NCBI GenBank assembly: GCA_946479895.1
Contig: CAMLHT010000147.1
Location: 1-9,150, forward strand
Source of the DNA: an uncultured Gemmatimonadota bacterium
GTDB taxonomy: Bacteria; Gemmatimonadota; Gemmatimonadetes; Gemmatimonadales; Gemmatimonadaceae
Length of the DNA: 9,150 nucleotides
Reading direction: 5' to 3'
Numbering within the stretch: the stretch's first letter is position 1; every line of letters begins with the position of its first letter. A program made the position numbers and the translations under genes. This document shows positions 1 through 5,586 of the stretch, in pieces. The notes under the pieces are model-generated. The model worked only from the letters and a program-made list of their open reading frames with translations, did not search any database and was not told the origin of the DNA.

Positions 1-427
1 GATCGGGCTCGGTGACCATCGCCGAGCGCTCCTCGGTGACCTTCACCTCGGAGAGGGTGGTGGAGAGCGGGGCGAGCTTCGCCGTGCCGAGGTCCACCAC
101 CGGCGACTTCGGCGAGAGGGTGATGTCCTGGATCACCGGTGCGTAGCCGATGTAGACGACGCGGATGGTGAACACCCCCGGGCGCAGGTTGGGCACGCGG
201 AAGCTGCCGTCGGCGCCGGCGTAGGCGCCGGCGACGGTGACGGCCGCGCCCTTGGGCTTGAGGGTGACCGACGCGCGGGGGAGGGGCGCGCCGGCGGTGT
301 CGGTGATCTTGCCGCGGATCTCGAACGACGGCTGGGCTCCTGCAGCCGGTGCAGGCTGTTGCGCTGGGGCGATGGGGGCCGCGAGGGCGAATCCCAGGGC
401 GAGGAGGGCGGAGCGAACGCGTGACAT
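1..427 (-). CDS. TonB-dependent outer-membrane receptor, N-terminal part (runs off left edge)
   Basis: This is the first 142 residues of an outer-membrane protein; the rest lies beyond base 1. It starts with ATG at 427, preceded by GAGGT five bases upstream. Residues 1-23 form a signal peptide (MSRVRSALLALGFALAAPIA, then PAQQ). About residues 34-115 are a carboxypeptidase-regulatory-like beta-sandwich, seen in FEIRGKITDTAGAPLPRASV, the DGSFRVPNLRPG turn and VVYIGYAP. This domain commonly precedes the plug of SusC/TonB-type receptors. The last visible residues, LSEVKVTEERSAMVTEPD, resemble the link into the plug domain. Such receptors import ligands across the outer membrane with TonB energy. 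The substrate cannot be told from this piece. Another outer-membrane protein with the same N-terminal domain is possible, but the plug-like end favours a TonB receptor. Confidence 0.8.
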   Translation of the reverse strand, partial: MSRVRSALLALGFALAAPIAPAQQPAPAAGAQPSFEIRGKITDTAGAPLPRASVTLKPKGAAVTVAGAYAGADGSFRVPNLRPGVFTIRVVYIGYAPVIQDITLSPKSPVVDLGTAKLAPLSTTLSEVKVTEERSAMVTEPD

Positions 428-480
428 GGTGTACCTCGGTAGAGTACTTGGTGCCACAAAGTACGGGCGTTCACCGGACA

Positions 481-529
481 GGTTTCATGCCCTGCCCAAC
501 GGCCCCTCTACCGAATCGGTTTCATCCCC
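481..529 (-). promoter_or_regulatory. Direct-repeat pair, candidate operator upstream of the TonB receptor
   Basis: On the minus strand the 12-mer GGGGATGAAACC (529-518) recurs as GGGCATGAAACC (492-481), one mismatch, 37 bases apart. Both lie in the 129-base gap between the DoxX stop and the receptor start, so they could be a regulator-binding pair or part of the receptor promoter. No clear -35/-10 pair was recognised. The repeat is seen; the role is inference. Confidence 0.3.
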
Positions 530-556
530 TCGGCGCGAAGCGGGGGACTATTCGTG

Positions 557-970
557 TTACTCCCGCCGCCCGAACAGCCGCCCGTCCACGCTGTACCGCC
601 CGCCCCCCACGGCCGCGAAGAACAGGAAGACGAAGCAGTACAGTGCCGCCAGCTCGCCCTGGTTCAGGATCGGGAAGAAGGCGCGCGGCGCGTGCACCGT
701 GAAGTACGCCACCGCCAGCTCGCCGGCGAGCAGGAACCCGACGATCCGCGTCAGCAGTCCGAGCACCAGCAACAGCCCACCAAACAGTTCCAGCACCCCG
801 GCGATCCACGTCTGGGAGAACAGCTCGGGTGCCCCCGCGAACGCGCGGCCGGCGGAGTGGGGAAAGCCGAACAGCTTCTGGCCGCCGTGCTGCATCAGCA
901 TGGCACCGGCGACGACGCGGAGCAGCAGCAGCGCGAGGTCGTGGAGCATCGGATATCTGGGTGTCGTCAT
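557..970 (-). CDS. DoxX family membrane protein
   Basis: A 137-residue inner-membrane protein of the DoxX family, close to the usual family length. Four hydrophobic segments are visible: about residues 8-25 (LHDLALLLLRVVAGAMLM), 53-72 (WIAGVLELFGGLLLVLGLLT), 74-91 (IVGFLLAGELAVAYFTVH) and 105-121 (ELAALYCFVFLFFAAVG). The family hallmark QHGGQKLFGFP is at about 27-37. DoxX proteins are linked in some bacteria to redox homeostasis and thiol stress, often with oxidoreductases; the exact reaction here is unknown. The ATG at 970 is chosen because GGGAGG lies upstream, although about 13 bases away; an internal ATG at 949 is the alternative. It is divergent from the peroxiredoxin at 1102-1668, which fits a redox neighbourhood. 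Confidence 0.88.
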   Translation of the reverse strand: MTTPRYPMLHDLALLLLRVVAGAMLMQHGGQKLFGFPHSAGRAFAGAPELFSQTWIAGVLELFGGLLLVLGLLTRIVGFLLAGELAVAYFTVHAPRAFFPILNQGELAALYCFVFLFFAAVGGGRYSVDGRLFGRRE

Positions 971-1101
971 ACCGGAACAGTAACCTCCCGCCCACCCCCT
1001 CCTGCAGGGCTCGGAAAGAACCGTCGACGCGACCTGTAGGGCGATCCGCGACGGCGCCTGCCGACGCGCGGTGGCATGCTGACGGAGTCCATCTCGCCAG
1101 C

Positions 1102-1668
1102 GTGCACGACTTCACGCCGGTGTGCACCACCGAGTTCGCGGCGTTCGCCGAGATCGCCACGCAGCTCCGCGAGCGCAACGTGGAGCTGCTCGGCCTCAGC
1201 ATCGACAGCGTCTTCTCGCACCTCGCCTGGATGCGGAGCATCCGCTCCTCGCTCGGCGTGACGGTACCGTTCCCCGTCATTGCCGACCTCGATCGCGCCG
1301 TGGCGACGGCGTACGGCATGATCATGCCCGGCGAGAGCAGCACGGAGACGTCGCGCTGCGTCTTCTTCATCGACCCGAAGGGGATCGTGCGGGCAATGAT
1401 CTACTACCCGCTCAGCCTCGGCCGGAACATGAAGGAGATCCTGCGCGTGGTGGATGCGCTCCAGATGGCGGACGAGAACCAGGTGGCGACGCCCGCCAAC
1501 TGGGAGCCGGGCCAGAAGGTGATCGTCCCAGCGCCGCGCACGATGGAGGACCTCGAGAAGCGCATCGACGCGGGCTACGAGTGCTCGGAGTGGTATCTCT
1601 GCTTCAAGTCGCCGAACGGCGCCGCGGTCACCGCGCCAGCGACGTCGCGCGCGGAGGCAACTGTCTGA
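1102..1668 (+). pseudogene. Peroxiredoxin (Prx6/1-Cys type), N-terminus missing
   Basis: Peroxiredoxins reduce peroxides through a peroxidatic cysteine. From base 1105 the frame is a textbook Prx6-like core: HDFTPVCTTEF with the catalytic Cys codon at 1123, the conserved Arg in TSRCVFFIDPKG, YYPLSLGRN, and a C-terminal domain with NWEPGQKVIVPAP. Near the end is a C-x5-C pair (codons 1582 and 1600) resembling the resolving cysteines of archaeal-type enzymes. The preceding 35-45 family residues (LGDxAPDF strand, SWGVLFSHP) are absent in all three frames. The motif proline at Cys-7 is Val, giving VxxxTxxC instead of PxxxTxxC. In-frame starts are GTG 1102 (leaves no N-terminal strand) or GTG 961 (adds about 47 residues unlike any peroxiredoxin); neither has a good ribosome site. 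A 5' deletion, a recent rearrangement or an assembly error would explain this. The core has no stops or frameshifts, so any damage is recent. Confidence 0.75.
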
Positions 1669-1928
1669 TGCCCTGCGTCAACGCCGACGGCTCGCTCTCC
1701 CCGATCGCCGCGCAGGTGCTCGGCGCGCTTGCATCGGTTGGAGCGCCCGGGACGGCGGACGCCGTCGCGCGGGCCGCTGCGCTACCGGTCTACCGCGTGC
1801 GCTCGGCGCTGCGCGAGCTGCAGCTCGCGGGACTCGTGGCGGACGTGGACGCCAATCGCGTCGTGACGCCGGAGGGCCGCGCGAGGCTCGCCGCTGCAAC
1901 GGCGCAAGCCGGCTCCCTCCCGCAGTGA
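1668..1928 (+). CDS. Small winged-helix-like protein, translationally coupled to the peroxiredoxin
   Basis: An 86-residue protein starting at ATG 1668, whose A is the last base of the peroxiredoxin TGA stop (TGATG). Such overlap usually means coupled translation and one transcript. After a short N-terminus with one cysteine (MPCVNADGSL), three helices (AAQVLGAL, ADAVARAAAL, VYRVRSALRELQLAGLV) and a wing-like hairpin (ADVDANRVVTPEGRARL) match the layout of a winged helix-turn-helix DNA-binding domain. The phrase LRELQLAGLV...VTPEGRARL is typical of MarR/ArsR-type folds. There is no effector domain. It may be a small regulator of the peroxide-defence locus, possibly redox-responsive through Cys3; that role is inference. 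Confidence 0.7.
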   Translation: MPCVNADGSLSPIAAQVLGALASVGAPGTADAVARAAALPVYRVRSALRELQLAGLVADVDANRVVTPEGRARLAAATAQAGSLPQ

Positions 1929-2000
1929 GGCTCGAGGAGGTGGGCGCCGCTCCTGGGCAGCAGATGTGACGAGCAGAGAGGGAATTCAGAAGGAACGCGA

Positions 2001-2032
2001 CGCCGCCCGGGGCAGGTTTCCTCCGGGCGGCG
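2001..2032. terminator. Hairpin between convergent genes, likely bidirectional terminator
   Basis: CGCCGCCCGG at 2001-2010 pairs perfectly with CCGGGCGGCG at 2023-2032 across a 12-base loop, extendable by two weaker pairs. On the plus strand it is followed by TTT, so it best serves the winged-helix gene ending at 1928. It also sits 25 bases past the stop of PEP-CTERM gene A on the minus strand. The T-tract is short. Confidence 0.65.
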
Positions 2033-2056
2033 TTTCACATCACGCCGAGGTCGTCG

Positions 2057-2770
2057 TCAGATCCGCCGGCGGCGCCTGGCTGCTCCGACGATGCCGAGGA
2101 GCCCCGTGGCGAGGAGCGCCAGGGATCCCGGCTCCGGCGTCACGGACGTCACTCGGCCGGTGACCGTGGCGTCGAGATACAGGCCGTCGTACACGCTGTT
2201 GAGCGTCTCCATCTTGAACTCCAGCGTGTTTACCCCGTTGACGAAATCAGCCGAGCCGAGGGCGACGAGGAACGGGTTATCGGCAGCCCAGTTGTCGGTC
2301 TGCTGGACACCGCCGATCTCCTGCGGCGCGCTGAACAGGAGGTTCCCGTTCAGGTAGGCGCCGAAAATGCCGTCAGCGGCCCGCCAGAAGCCGTTGATCA
2401 TGACCGTGCTGAGGTCGTACCCAGTGAGGTCGAAGGTCCGCCGAAACACGGTGTTGGGACTGTTGGTCCAGCCATCGTTCCCCGCGCCGGTCGGGCTCGT
2501 GACGTTGTTGATCCACTTCGCCAGCGTCGTGTTCACCGTCTGCATGTTGCAGCACTGGTCGGCCGGATAGAGGACCACCCCCGGGGTGAACGCGCCGCCC
2601 GCCACCGAGACGATCCAGTTCGGATCCGTCGCGCCATCCGACAGGACGACGCCACTGCCGTTGGTGCCGGTACTGATGTTGATCGACTGCGCTTGTGCCA
2701 CCGTTGCCGCTGCCGTCGCGATCGCGACGACGAGCAGGCCATGCCTGAACTGCGTTCCGACCCTTGTCAT
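2057..2770 (-). CDS. PEP-CTERM sorting domain protein A
   Basis: A 237-residue exported protein. ATG 2770 is chosen over an in-frame ATG at 2839 because it begins a proper signal peptide (MTRVGTQFRHGLLVVAIATA, cleavage near AQAQS) and follows AGGGGGAG. The C-terminus has the tripartite exosortase signal: VTPEP from residue 210, a hydrophobic helix (SLALLATGLLGIVGAA) and a basic RRRRRI tail. Exosortase is known to cut such signals and hand the protein to the cell surface or extracellular matrix. The body (DPNWIVSVAGGAF, RRTFDLTGYDLSTVMINGFW, AADGIFGAYLNGN, DFVNGVNTLEFKMET) looks like a galactose-binding-like jelly-roll, as in many PEP-CTERM proteins. An adjacent cysteine pair (QCCN) lies near residue 72. 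No exosortase or polysaccharide gene is in the window. Ligand and role are unknown; an adhesive or matrix role is inference. Confidence 0.85.
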   Translation of the reverse strand: MTRVGTQFRHGLLVVAIATAAATVAQAQSINISTGTNGSGVVLSDGATDPNWIVSVAGGAFTPGVVLYPADQCCNMQTVNTTLAKWINNVTSPTGAGNDGWTNSPNTVFRRTFDLTGYDLSTVMINGFWRAADGIFGAYLNGNLLFSAPQEIGGVQQTDNWAADNPFLVALGSADFVNGVNTLEFKMETLNSVYDGLYLDATVTGRVTSVTPEPGSLALLATGLLGIVGAARRRRRI

Positions 2771-2908
2771 GGTCTCCCCCTGTGGGGAAGGTTTCCTCGC
2801 CGTCGCGCGGATCCGTGGTAGAGCCGCTCGGCGAGGCACTGCTCACAGGCGCCGACTCAGGCGCGCGAATCTGCATCGCCAGGCCGACCTGTCAAGCCGA
2901 GGGAAAGG

Positions 2909-3046
2909 TTGTTGGGTTACGCGTTCATCGCCGCCGCTGCCCTGTTGTGGGCGACCATCGGGCCGATGGCGCGCTTCGCACTCAGCACCGGCGTCGCTCC
3001 GCTGGAGATCAGCCTCTGGCGTGCTTCTCGTCGCGATGGAGGGTGA
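2909..3046 (+). pseudogene. EamA/DMT-family transporter, N-terminal remnant
   Basis: Reading from TTG 2909 gives 45 residues ending at TGA 3044-3046. The core LLGYAFIAAAALLWATIGP, then MARFALSTGVAPLEISLWRA, matches the first transmembrane helix and following loop of EamA-domain drug/metabolite transporters (hallmarks: A-LLWATIGP, a short polar turn, and the PLEI-WRA motif). EamA proteins normally have about ten helices and 280-300 residues; here similarity stops right after WRA, and neither other forward frame continues it. The fragment is therefore a beheaded relic with no transport function. GAGGG at 2900-2904 could have been its ribosome site, serving TTG 2912. Recognition is from motif memory, not alignment. 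Confidence 0.65.
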
Positions 3047-3113
3047 CGCCGCTTCGGCTCTGGACCCGCCACACGAGGTTCCAGCGCCCGCGTCCCGGGA
3101 GTGAGGTGGTTCG

Positions 3114-3291
3114 TCACTCCTTCTCGAGTAAGAGCGCCGCCACATCAGCAGGCCACCCCGCCGACCCGTTCCTGCCCTTGTCGACGTACGCCACCCGGAT
3201 GTCGTCCGGGACCGCTCTGATTGATAACGTCCTCTTGATGGCGTCCTCGAAGCCTCCGTGAGTGCCGGGGCCCCGGTGCCGCGCACCTGAG
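3114..3291 (-). other. Unidentified coding-like tail, no start codon of its own
   Basis: A minus-strand frame ending at 3114 reads GGFEDAIKRTLSIRAVPDD and then IRVAYVDKGRNGSAGWPADV, finishing AALLLEKE. It has balanced protein-like composition, unlike the Arg/Ala/Pro-rich shadow frames nearby. The only in-frame ATG (3347) lies inside the lipoprotein gene in another frame. Codons such as AGG, TTA, TCA and AGA in 3195-3240 are unusual for this GC-rich DNA. It could be the C-terminal relic of a lost gene or chance. No family is recognised. Confidence 0.25.
3265..3276. repeat. GC-rich perfect palindrome downstream of the lipoprotein gene
   Basis: CCGGGGCCCCGG is a perfect 12-base palindrome, 16 bases past the lipoprotein stop. 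It may be part of an irregular terminator hairpin (flanking GTGC/GCAC), but it has no loop of its own and no T-tract, so the function is uncertain. Confidence 0.3.
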
Positions 3292-3948
3292 TCAGCGCTT
3301 TTTCGAGCGCGTGACGCTGTCCGGGCGTGACGTGCTGTCCGCCGCATTCGCCGTCCGGATCGCCTTCAGCTCGCCGACCACCTGCCGTCCCGCCGCGGGG
3401 CCGGTCACGTACGTGGAGACGAAGCGCACGACCGCGTTGTTCGGTCGCGCCACCCACCACCGGTTGCTCACCGTGACCGCCGTGCGCGGCTCGCGCACCA
3501 GCGTGGGCCGCTCGACGCCCTGCACGACGAAGGTGGAGAACGTTCCCGCCGGGACGGTGACCGTCGCCGTGTCGGTGACGTCGAAGTCCCAGCGATACAC
3601 CTCACTGTCGCGCTTGACCGTCACCACCGACTGCTGGCCGAGCCGCAGTGGCCAGAGGCTGCCGATGGCTCCATTGTCGTCGGTGAACGGCCGCCGAGGA
3701 TCCTCGGTGATGAACAGGCCGAGGCGCGATCCCGTGCGGCCGAGGTTGTCCCGGTAGGTGGTACGCCACCCGTCGACCTTGGTGATCGTGTTCGTCTGGC
3801 CGCCGTAGTCGTACACCGTGCCGACCGGTGGCGGCGCGTAGGGCATCGGTGGAACGTCCGGCTTGCACGCCCCCAGCGAGACGCAAAGCGCAGGGAGCAT
3901 CGCGATACGGGTCACGCCACGAATCCGGCCAGGAGAACGCGGGTCCAT
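3292..3948 (-). CDS. Putative lipoprotein of unknown function
   Basis: A 218-residue protein from ATG 3948; a GTG at 3915 is an alternative giving a compact signal peptide (MTRIAMLPALCVSLGAC). Either way the basic start, short hydrophobic stretch (IAMLPALCVSLGA) and LGAC lipobox point to lipid attachment at that cysteine and an envelope location. The mature part opens with a Pro-rich linker (KPDVPPMPYAPPPVG). A predicted beta-rich domain follows: TVYDYGGQTNTITKVDGWRT, SLWPLRLGQQSVVTVKRDSE, YRWDFDVTDTATVTVPAGTF, WWVARPNNAVVRFVSTYV. The tail is basic and serine-rich (STSRPDSVTRSKKR). Longer readings to 4308 run into PEP-CTERM gene B and are rejected. Neither start has a clear ribosome site. I do not recognise a named family; beta-rich envelope proteins with a VPAGTFSTFVV-like segment occur widely. 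Confidence 0.7.
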   Translation of the reverse strand: MDPRSPGRIRGVTRIAMLPALCVSLGACKPDVPPMPYAPPPVGTVYDYGGQTNTITKVDGWRTTYRDNLGRTGSRLGLFITEDPRRPFTDDNGAIGSLWPLRLGQQSVVTVKRDSEVYRWDFDVTDTATVTVPAGTFSTFVVQGVERPTLVREPRTAVTVSNRWWVARPNNAVVRFVSTYVTGPAAGRQVVGELKAIRTANAADSTSRPDSVTRSKKR

Positions 3949-4044
3949 AAACGATGTCGGGGCTGGGGGAGGATGACGATGTCCTGCGGAGAGGTGCCCG
4001 AACGACGCCCTCGATATTCGTCGCTGCGACCAGCCGACACAAGA

Positions 4045-4076
4045 CGCGGGAGACAGGGTTGCCCCTGTCTCCCGCG
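4045..4076 (-). terminator. Strong hairpin terminator of PEP-CTERM gene B
   Basis: A perfect 14-bp stem (CGCGGGAGACAGGG at 4045-4058 with its complement at 4063-4076) closes a four-base loop. It lies 21 bases past the stop of gene B. On the minus strand it is followed by TCTTGTGTC, only moderately T-rich, but stem stability makes termination or transcript-end protection likely. Confidence 0.8.
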
Positions 4077-4097
4077 CACGTGCCAGTGACGTGACGA

Positions 4098-5138
4098 TCA
4101 GACGGACTTCCGGCGACGCCGGGCGCCCACGAGCAGGAAGCCCAGCCCCGTGGCCGTCAGGAGGACGGAGGCGGGTTCCGGCGTGACCGTGGTCGGTGGC
4201 TCGATCGGCGTGCCGCCGACGCCCTGGAAGCCGAACACGAACGTCGGTCCGGAGCTGCCGGCGCAGGTGGCATCGTTGACGCTGTCGAAACCGCCGCAGT
4301 AGGCCCACGACGCCACTTCCGCACCGACGGCGCCGAGCGCCGCCTTCGCGTCGGTGAGGTTCGCCGCCGCCCCATAGAAGATGGTCAGCGTCTGGCTCGC
4401 GCCGGCCGCCAGCGCCGGGAAGCCGAAGTCGAAGTTCGCACCGTGATCGCAGGGACCGATGTCGGTGAAGTTCGCGTTCTGCGGCGCGCCGCAGATCACG
4501 CCCGGATCGCCGAAGACGTTCTCATTGGTGAAGCCGTTCGAGCTCGTGCCGAGGAGGTTCGTGGCTGGCCATCCCGCGAGGCTGACGACTTCCTCGCCTG
4601 GTGTCGGGATGTCCCAGTCCATGGTGCGGCGATACCTGATGCCGTCCGCTCCCATGCCGAGCGTGCCCCCCGTGAGGTTCGTCAGCGTGACGGTCACCTG
4701 ATACAGGTTTGGCGAAACCGCGCTCGGCGCGTAGGCCTGGGTCACGCGGAGCAGGTCCGTCCCGCCGCTCTGGATCGTGACTGCGGAGGTGGCGGTCGTG
4801 GCCGTGCTGCTGAAGGTGATGTTGCTCAGGTTCGTGATGCCGCCCTCGGCGGTGTTCTGCCCGCCCCACGTTCCATCATACGTGCCGCCCGCGATGCCTG
4901 CGCCCCAGCCTTCGCAGGTGCAGCCGGCGTAGGTGCCATCCCAGTTCGTCGGCAGGTACCGCACGCCGACCCCTCCGTAGTACCCCCCGGCCTCGCTCGT
5001 GACGTTGAGCGCGCCCGCCTCGTTGACGCCGAGGGAGATGGTACCGTTGCTGATCACCGCCTGCCCGCCGGCCGGGCTCACGGCGCCGGCCGCGGCGATC
5101 AGTGCGGCGCTGAGGATGGAAAAGCGCAATCGAGACAT
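4098..5138 (-). CDS. PEP-CTERM sorting domain protein B
   Basis: A 346-residue exported protein. ATG 5138 follows a clear ribosome site (GGGAGG, eight-base spacer). Residues 1-27 are a signal peptide (MSRLRFSILSAALIAAAGAV, cleavage near GGQA). The body is beta-rich and Gly/Thr-rich: ISLGVNEAGALNV, GGYYGGVGVRYLPTNWDGTY, LYQVTVTLTNLTGGTLG, RYRRTMDWDIPTPGEEV, and SQTLTIFYGAAANLTDAKAA. Six cysteines in three close groups (CTC; IC-PC; YC-TC) could form disulfides outside the cell. The C-terminus has VTPEP from residue 318, a hydrophobic helix and the RRRRKSV tail. The RRTMDWD...P-PGE core also occurs in other PEP-CTERM proteins of unknown function, to my memory. It is expected to be processed by an exosortase encoded elsewhere. 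Its long leader contains 18-bp repeats and a possible sigma-54 promoter. Confidence 0.87.
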   Translation of the reverse strand: MSRLRFSILSAALIAAAGAVSPAGGQAVISNGTISLGVNEAGALNVTSEAGGYYGGVGVRYLPTNWDGTYAGCTCEGWGAGIAGGTYDGTWGGQNTAEGGITNLSNITFSSTATTATSAVTIQSGGTDLLRVTQAYAPSAVSPNLYQVTVTLTNLTGGTLGMGADGIRYRRTMDWDIPTPGEEVVSLAGWPATNLLGTSSNGFTNENVFGDPGVICGAPQNANFTDIGPCDHGANFDFGFPALAAGASQTLTIFYGAAANLTDAKAALGAVGAEVASWAYCGGFDSVNDATCAGSSGPTFVFGFQGVGGTPIEPPTTVTPEPASVLLTATGLGFLLVGARRRRKSV

Positions 5139-5174
5139 GGACAGCCCTCCCGAGAAGAGTGGAACTGCAACCGT

Positions 5175-5228
5175 CTACTGCGACTCCCTTTCCTGCTGCG
5201 ACTGCCTTACCTGTTGCGACCCGCTGGT
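5175..5228 (-). repeat. Three 18-bp direct repeats upstream of PEP-CTERM gene B
   Basis: Units at 5175-5192, 5193-5210 and 5211-5228 share CTGCTGCGACTSCCTTWC on the plus strand; the third is the most diverged in its second half. On the gene's own strand each unit holds GTCGCAGCAGGAAAGG-like sequence. They lie 37-90 bases ahead of the start codon, within the inferred 5' leader. Possible roles are RNA or regulator binding; slippage-born neutral repeats are also possible. Confidence 0.6.
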
Positions 5229-5391
5229 GCCGCGTTGCGGCGGCGGCCCAAACCTTCAACGGACCGGTGACGGCGAACGCACGCGTCGGGGAAGGCGAAG
5301 AGCTCGAGCGAGGCCTGGATGGCCCCCCGCCCGAGTGACACCGATCGACTGCTGCATCGCCGGACCGTCCGCTTTGCGGCCGACGGCGTAT

Positions 5392-5407
5392 TGCAATCAC
5401 GACGCCA
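5392..5407 (-). promoter_or_regulatory. Candidate sigma-54 (RpoN) -24/-12 promoter for PEP-CTERM gene B
   Basis: On the minus strand, TGGCGTCGTGATTGCA matches the RpoN consensus TGGCAC-N5-TTGCA with the required GG-N10-GC spacing (GG at 5406-5405, GC at 5394-5393). Transcription would start near 5381, giving a leader of about 240 bases for gene B. RpoN dependence has been reported for PEP-CTERM genes in floc-forming bacteria, so the link is plausible. No similar site was seen ahead of PEP-CTERM gene A. Confidence 0.5.
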
Positions 5408-5470
5408 CGTGATCGCGTCTTCATCGAAAGGCGAGGGGGGCAAGCCGGTCGCGGGGTGGGGCAATGAACA

Positions 5471-5501
5471 AGGGCGGCAAGCGATGGCCGCTAGCCGCCC
5501 T
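5471..5501 (-). terminator. Terminator of aceA
   Basis: AGGGCGGC at 5471-5478 pairs with GCCGCCCT at 5494-5501. The stem continues inside (AGCG 5480-5483 with CGCT 5489-5492) past one A/A mismatch to a five-base loop. It is about 85 bases past the aceA stop and is followed on the minus strand by TTGTTCATT. This is a typical intrinsic terminator shape. Confidence 0.75.
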
Positions 5502-5586
5502 TTCTCCTGTTGACGCCACTTCCGCTGAAGCAATTACGACAACGGGAGTCCGGTTTGCCGCGTCGATTGCGGCGACCTGCCGGCGG

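Larger units (their letters stand above)
2771..3291. other. Region without an intact gene; decayed fragments
   Basis: About 520 bases between PEP-CTERM gene A and the lipoprotein gene hold no complete gene. Bases 2771-2908 are the leader of gene A. Bases 2909-3046 encode a transporter fragment and 3114-3291 an unidentified coding-like tail on the minus strand. The remainder, about 3047-3113, shows nothing I can name. The pattern suggests an old insertion/deletion scar between two functional genes. Confidence 0.6.

Noticed and set aside
829..1101. Longer start (ATG 829) for the peroxiredoxin
   Set aside because: It would lie antisense over the first part of DoxX and adds residues unlike any peroxiredoxin; no ribosome site supports it.
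522..1370. 282-codon minus-strand frame spanning DoxX and the start of the peroxiredoxin
   Set aside because: It crosses two recognised genes in other frames and reads as Arg/Ala-rich low-complexity sequence with no family features.
3949..4308. Extended N-terminus for the lipoprotein
   Set aside because: The extension is antisense-free but overlaps the end of PEP-CTERM gene B and its terminator in another frame, and the signal peptide with lipobox begins only near 3948/3915.
5221..5240. Plus-strand TGGTGCCGCGTTGC as a sigma-54 site
   Set aside because: The GG-to-GC spacing is nine bases instead of ten and it faces into aceA's 3' end rather than toward a gene start.
4443..5412. Plus-strand frames with Cys-rich (SCCDCLTCCD) or Leu-rich (LLRLPFLLRLPYLL) repeats
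   Set aside because: These are translations of the 18-bp DNA repeats upstream of PEP-CTERM gene B; the rest of each frame is antisense shadow of that gene.
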